Below are positions 33,489 to 36,749 of a stretch of 36,749 nt of DNA, in pieces. Below the pieces are notes generated by a model that saw nothing but the letters and a program-made list of their open reading frames with translations, ran no database searches and was not told the DNA's origin. Position numbers and translations under genes: made by a program. Within the stretch, counting starts at the first letter, position 1; every line of letters begins with the position of its first letter. The stretch comes from Nonomuraea sp. MG754425 (lineage in GTDB: Bacteria; Actinomycetota; Actinomycetes; Streptosporangiales; Streptosporangiaceae). The DNA lies in the NCBI RefSeq assembly GCF_021699195.1, contig NZ_SSXE01000091.1, positions 1-36,749 of the forward strand, given 5' to 3'.

Positions 33489-34277
33489 TCACGTGGCGCA
33501 GGGCGTCCCGGCGGGCAGGCGGCCCGCACGGAAGGCGGCCGGTGACACTCCCATGAGCGCGTGGAAGTCGGCCGCCAGGTGGGACTGGTCGTAGTAGCCG
33601 GTGTCCGCGGCCAGGCGCGCCCACGTCGCGGAGCCCGCGCGGGCCAGCACCGTACGGACGCGCTGGACGCGGGCGAAGCGCTTGGGCGAGAAGCCGACGC
33701 GGTCGGTGAACAGGTCGCGCAGGTGGCGTTCGCTGACCGACAGCCGCCGGGCGAGCGCGGCGACCCGTTCGCCGGTGGTGGAGCCGGTGCTGGACCCGGT
33801 GCTGGACCCGGTGCTGGATCCGGTAGTCGACAACGCCTCGGCGGCCTCGCGGAGCAGCCGGTCGCGCGGGTCCACGGCGCCGCGCAGGCTGTCGAGCAGC
33901 GCGTCCTCGACATTCCGCAGGATCGGGCCGGGAGCGGTCAGCGCATCGAGCCGGCTCTCCAGGCGGACGGCGCGATCACCCCACAGGTCGGCCAGCGGGA
34001 CGACCCGGTCCCGCAGCTCACTGACCGGGACGCCGAACACCGGCCTGGCCGCGCCGGGACGCAGCCGGACCCGGACGCACATCGCCAGTTCCTTGCCCGG
34101 ATGGTAGGAGGCGTGGCCACGCGGACCGACCACGCACAGGTCGCCCTCCCCCGACTCGGTCCGGCGATAGACCAGCGCGGTGGCGGCGTCGGGCAGGTGC
34201 ACCAGCGGCGCCGCGCCGCCGGGCCGCAGCAGCGTCACGTCGCAGATCCACGGGCGGAGCACGGGCGTCGGGATCAT
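33489..34277 (-). CDS. AraC-family transcriptional regulator
   Basis: A 262-residue AraC/XylS regulator. The N-terminal sensor part is about 1-150; the DNA-binding part starts near 175 with ERVAALARRLSVSERHLRDLF and ends with ATWARLAADTGYYDQSHLAADF, the usual second helix-turn-helix (GYYDQSHL). Between the two is a Ser/Thr/Gly linker made by a 12-bp tandem repeat. The start is uncertain: ATG at 34277 is used; GTG at 34286 (7 bases after a TAGAGT box, which would make it leaderless) and GTG at 34295 are in frame. It is divergent from the NmrA-like gene, 77 bases away, which is its likely target. Confidence 0.85.
   Translation of the reverse strand: MIPTPVLRPWICDVTLLRPGGAAPLVHLPDAATALVYRRTESGEGDLCVVGPRGHASYHPGKELAMCVRVRLRPGAARPVFGVPVSELRDRVVPLADLWGDRAVRLESRLDALTAPGPILRNVEDALLDSLRGAVDPRDRLLREAAEALSTTGSSTGSSTGSSTGSTTGERVAALARRLSVSERHLRDLFTDRVGFSPKRFARVQRVRTVLARAGSATWARLAADTGYYDQSHLAADFHALMGVSPAAFRAGRLPAGTPCAT
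33769..33828. repeat. 12-bp tandem repeat in the AraC linker
   Basis: Five 12-bp units, consensus GAYCCGGTGCTG: TCGCCGGTGGTG, GAGCCGGTGCTG, GACCCGGTGCTG twice, GATCCGGTAGTC. On the coding strand they give Ser/Thr/Gly repeats (SSTG units). The two central copies are identical, and the edge copies are degenerate, so copy number probably varies between strains without breaking the frame. Confidence 0.75.
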
Positions 34278-34354
34278 CGCGTCCACGCCGGTCACTCTAC
34301 GGCCTGCCGTTTTTTCCTATCTCCGCAGCGCAGCGGGGCGGCAGTGTACTCGGC

Positions 34355-35197
34355 ATGATTCTTGTCACGGGTGCGACGGGCACCGTCGGCACCGAAGTGG
34401 TCCGGATCCTGGCCGAGCGCGGCGAGCCGGTCCGGGCGATGGCGCGCGACCCGCGACGCGTGCGCCTGCCGGTCCCGGTCGTACGGGGGGACTTCGACGA
34501 CCGCGACTCCCTCGACGACGCCCTGGCCGGGACGGGCGCGGTCCTCCTGCTGAGCGCGCCGGGGCCGTGGATCGAGCGGCACGACCTGGCGATGCTCGAC
34601 GCCATGCGGTCCCACGGCGTCAGCAGGGTGGTGAAGCTGTCGGCCATCGGCACCGGCGAGAGCGCCGGCTTCCGGGTCGGCGACTGGCATCTGCCCGGCG
34701 AGCGGGCGCTGCGCGCGGGCCCGGCGGCCTGGACGATCCTGCGACCGAGCAGCTTCGCCACCAACACCCTGCGGTGGGCCGCCGCGATCCGCGCGGAACA
34801 GCCGGTCGCCAACCTGACCGGGAACGGCGTCCAGGGCGTGATCGATCCGCGCGACGTCGCCGAGGTCGCGGTCGCGGCGCTGACCGGGCCGGAGCACGCG
34901 GGCATGACCTACACGCTGACCGGCCCCGAACTGCTGAGCATGCCCGGCCAGGTGGCGGTCCTGCGCGAGGTGCTCGGCCGCCCGATCGAGATCGTGGACG
35001 TCCCACCGGACGTGGCGAAGGAGCAGATGATCGCGGCCGGCCAGGACCCGGAGTTCGCCGAGGCCGCGACACACGGCCAGCGGCGCATCGCCGAAGGGGG
35101 GAACGCCCGGCTAACCCCCGACGTGGCGACCGTGCTCGGGCGTGCGGCGCGTACCTACGCGAACTGGGCCCACGACCACCGGGCCGCGTTCGCCTGA
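34355..35197 (+). CDS. NmrA-like NAD(P)-binding protein
   Basis: A 280-residue atypical SDR of the NmrA/QOR2 type. It begins directly with MILVTGATGTVGTEVVRIL (GxxGxxG), followed by VVRGDFDD, the VSRVVKLSAIG strand and LRPSSFATN. No Tyr-x3-Lys catalytic pair, so a sensor or quinone/flavin reductase-like role is more likely. A TGTACT sequence a few bases upstream may be a -10 of a leaderless message. It is divergent from the AraC gene and is a distant relative of the NmrA-like protein at 18268-19068. Confidence 0.82.
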   Translation: MILVTGATGTVGTEVVRILAERGEPVRAMARDPRRVRLPVPVVRGDFDDRDSLDDALAGTGAVLLLSAPGPWIERHDLAMLDAMRSHGVSRVVKLSAIGTGESAGFRVGDWHLPGERALRAGPAAWTILRPSSFATNTLRWAAAIRAEQPVANLTGNGVQGVIDPRDVAEVAVAALTGPEHAGMTYTLTGPELLSMPGQVAVLREVLGRPIEIVDVPPDVAKEQMIAAGQDPEFAEAATHGQRRIAEGGNARLTPDVATVLGRAARTYANWAHDHRAAFA

Positions 35198-35302
35198 CAG
35201 ACCGGAGCCGAACGGCGGGAGACGCCGCCTGCGAACCACCGCGCCGCGGGAGCTTCCGGAGCTACCATCTCGTCATTCCACCAGGACCTACGGGAGGCTC
35301 GC

Positions 35303-35698
35303 ATGGACACCGCGGACGAGGTCATGCCCTACGTCACGGCGGCGATCGACGCCTACGGCACCGGCGTGCTGGCCGGGACCGGCGAGCACGCCGCCGGCGC
35401 CGAGGCGGCCCGCGGCTCGCGCATCCTGCGGCGCGTCTTCGGCCGGGGCGACGAGCGGGCCAGGCAGGTGATCGGCCGGGTGGCCGCCGCCGGGCCGGGC
35501 GACGAGTCGTCCCGGGCGGCGTTGCGGGCGGCGATCGCGGCCGCGTTCCTGGCCGACTCCCTGGTGCGGCGGGAGGTCGCCGCGATGCTGCCGCGCGCCG
35601 CGGTCACCGCCTCAGGGGAGCGGTCCGTGGCGATCGGGGGCGGCAACAGCGGTGTGATCGTCACCGGGGACCACAGCCGCGTCGACTTCACCCGCTGA
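35303..35698 (+). CDS. Small hypothetical protein with a C-terminal TGD-type motif
   Basis: A 131-residue protein that I do not recognise. The start ATG at 35303 has GGGAGG 6 bases upstream. Residues 1-95 are Ala-rich helices (MPYVTAAIDAYGTGVL; SRAALRAAIAAAFLADSLV), and the last 30 form a glycine-rich beta-like strand: ERSVAIGGGNSGVIVTGDHS. Similar IGG..SG.I.TGD tails occur in actinomycete proteins next to signalling or conflict genes, but I cannot cite one. It is 144 bases ahead of a Ser/Thr kinase gene in the same direction. Confidence 0.6.
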   Translation: MDTADEVMPYVTAAIDAYGTGVLAGTGEHAAGAEAARGSRILRRVFGRGDERARQVIGRVAAAGPGDESSRAALRAAIAAAFLADSLVRREVAAMLPRAAVTASGERSVAIGGGNSGVIVTGDHSRVDFTR

Positions 35699-35723
35699 CC
35701 CGTCCGGCATCCCCCGGGGTGTC

Positions 35724-35741
35724 GCGCCCGGTCCCGGGCGC
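35724..35741 (+). terminator. Terminator-like hairpin after the small hypothetical gene
   Basis: GCGCCCG (35724-35730), loop GTCC, CGGGCGC (35735-35741): a 7-bp GC stem 26 bases after the stop. No T-run. It separates the small protein from the kinase gene. Confidence 0.45.
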
Positions 35742-35841
35742 ACGCCCTGGGAGGTGGCAGGGGGCGGGTGCGGTCGTCTGCCGGGGTGGAGTGTGTAGCC
35801 CTATGATCGGGTTATCCGTTTCCGCCCCCACCAGGAGCCTC

Positions 35842-36749
<908 letters not shown>

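Overview
The window is a high-GC stretch (roughly 70% or more by eye) with dense, short-spaced genes, GTG and TTG starts, and probable leaderless promoters. These features, together with a DUF3040 protein, an Rv2578c-type radical SAM protein, a HelD/HelR-type helicase, a penicillin-binding protein with an NTF2-like N-terminal domain and a PknB-type kinase, point to a chromosomal segment of a filamentous actinomycete. A Streptosporangiales-like host (for example Nonomuraea) is my inference, not something the sequence proves. I saw no tRNA, rRNA, CRISPR array or complete mobile element; the only recombination gene is a lone tyrosine recombinase.

Layout. 1-2.45 kb: the C-terminal 503 codons of a large protein with a kinase-fold-like domain, a convergent small Cys-rich protein, then about 700 bp of mostly non-coding DNA holding a decayed regulator fragment. 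2.45-8.55 kb: a large secreted carbohydrate-related multidomain protein, a catabolic-type acetolactate synthase and the recombinase. 8.57-13.2 kb: a SulP anion transporter preceded by a 20-codon coupled leader ORF and a palindrome, a TetR regulator, and a divergent HelD-type helicase interrupted by a one-base frameshift; a 32-bp dyad sits between the regulator and the helicase. 13.2-16.6 kb: Nudix hydrolase, a probable structured RNA plus terminator hairpin, a PlsC-like acyltransferase and a penicillin-binding protein.

16.6-21.1 kb: a leftward cluster (SnoaL-like protein, NmrA-like protein, PadR regulator, alpha/beta-hydrolase), a divergent TetR regulator with twin palindromes, an OsmC peroxidase and a DUF3040 membrane protein. 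21.2-27.3 kb: the radical SAM protein with a leaderless-type promoter, a 43-residue basic protein, a tricorn-type protease and a family 4 glycosyltransferase. 27.4-32.1 kb: paired FluC/CrcB fluoride channels, a secreted HNH nuclease facing a secreted SGNH hydrolase, an isochorismate synthase and a YigZ-like protein. 32.1-36.7 kb: a TetR/SDR divergent pair, an AraC/NmrA-like divergent pair, a small hypothetical protein and the N-terminal part of a Ser/Thr kinase cut by the window edge.

Functionally this is mostly an assortment of self-contained transporter, stress and metabolic units, each with its own regulator. The recurring pattern is a local regulator placed against a divergent target with a clear palindrome in between (helicase/TetR, SnoaL cluster/TetR, TetR/SDR). 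The most interesting unexplained items are the RNA-like element ahead of the acyltransferase, the coupled leader ORF of the SulP gene, the kinase-like protein at the left edge, the AT-rich codon patch over the Fe-S motif of the radical SAM gene, and the 43-residue protein with its repeat-rich upstream region.
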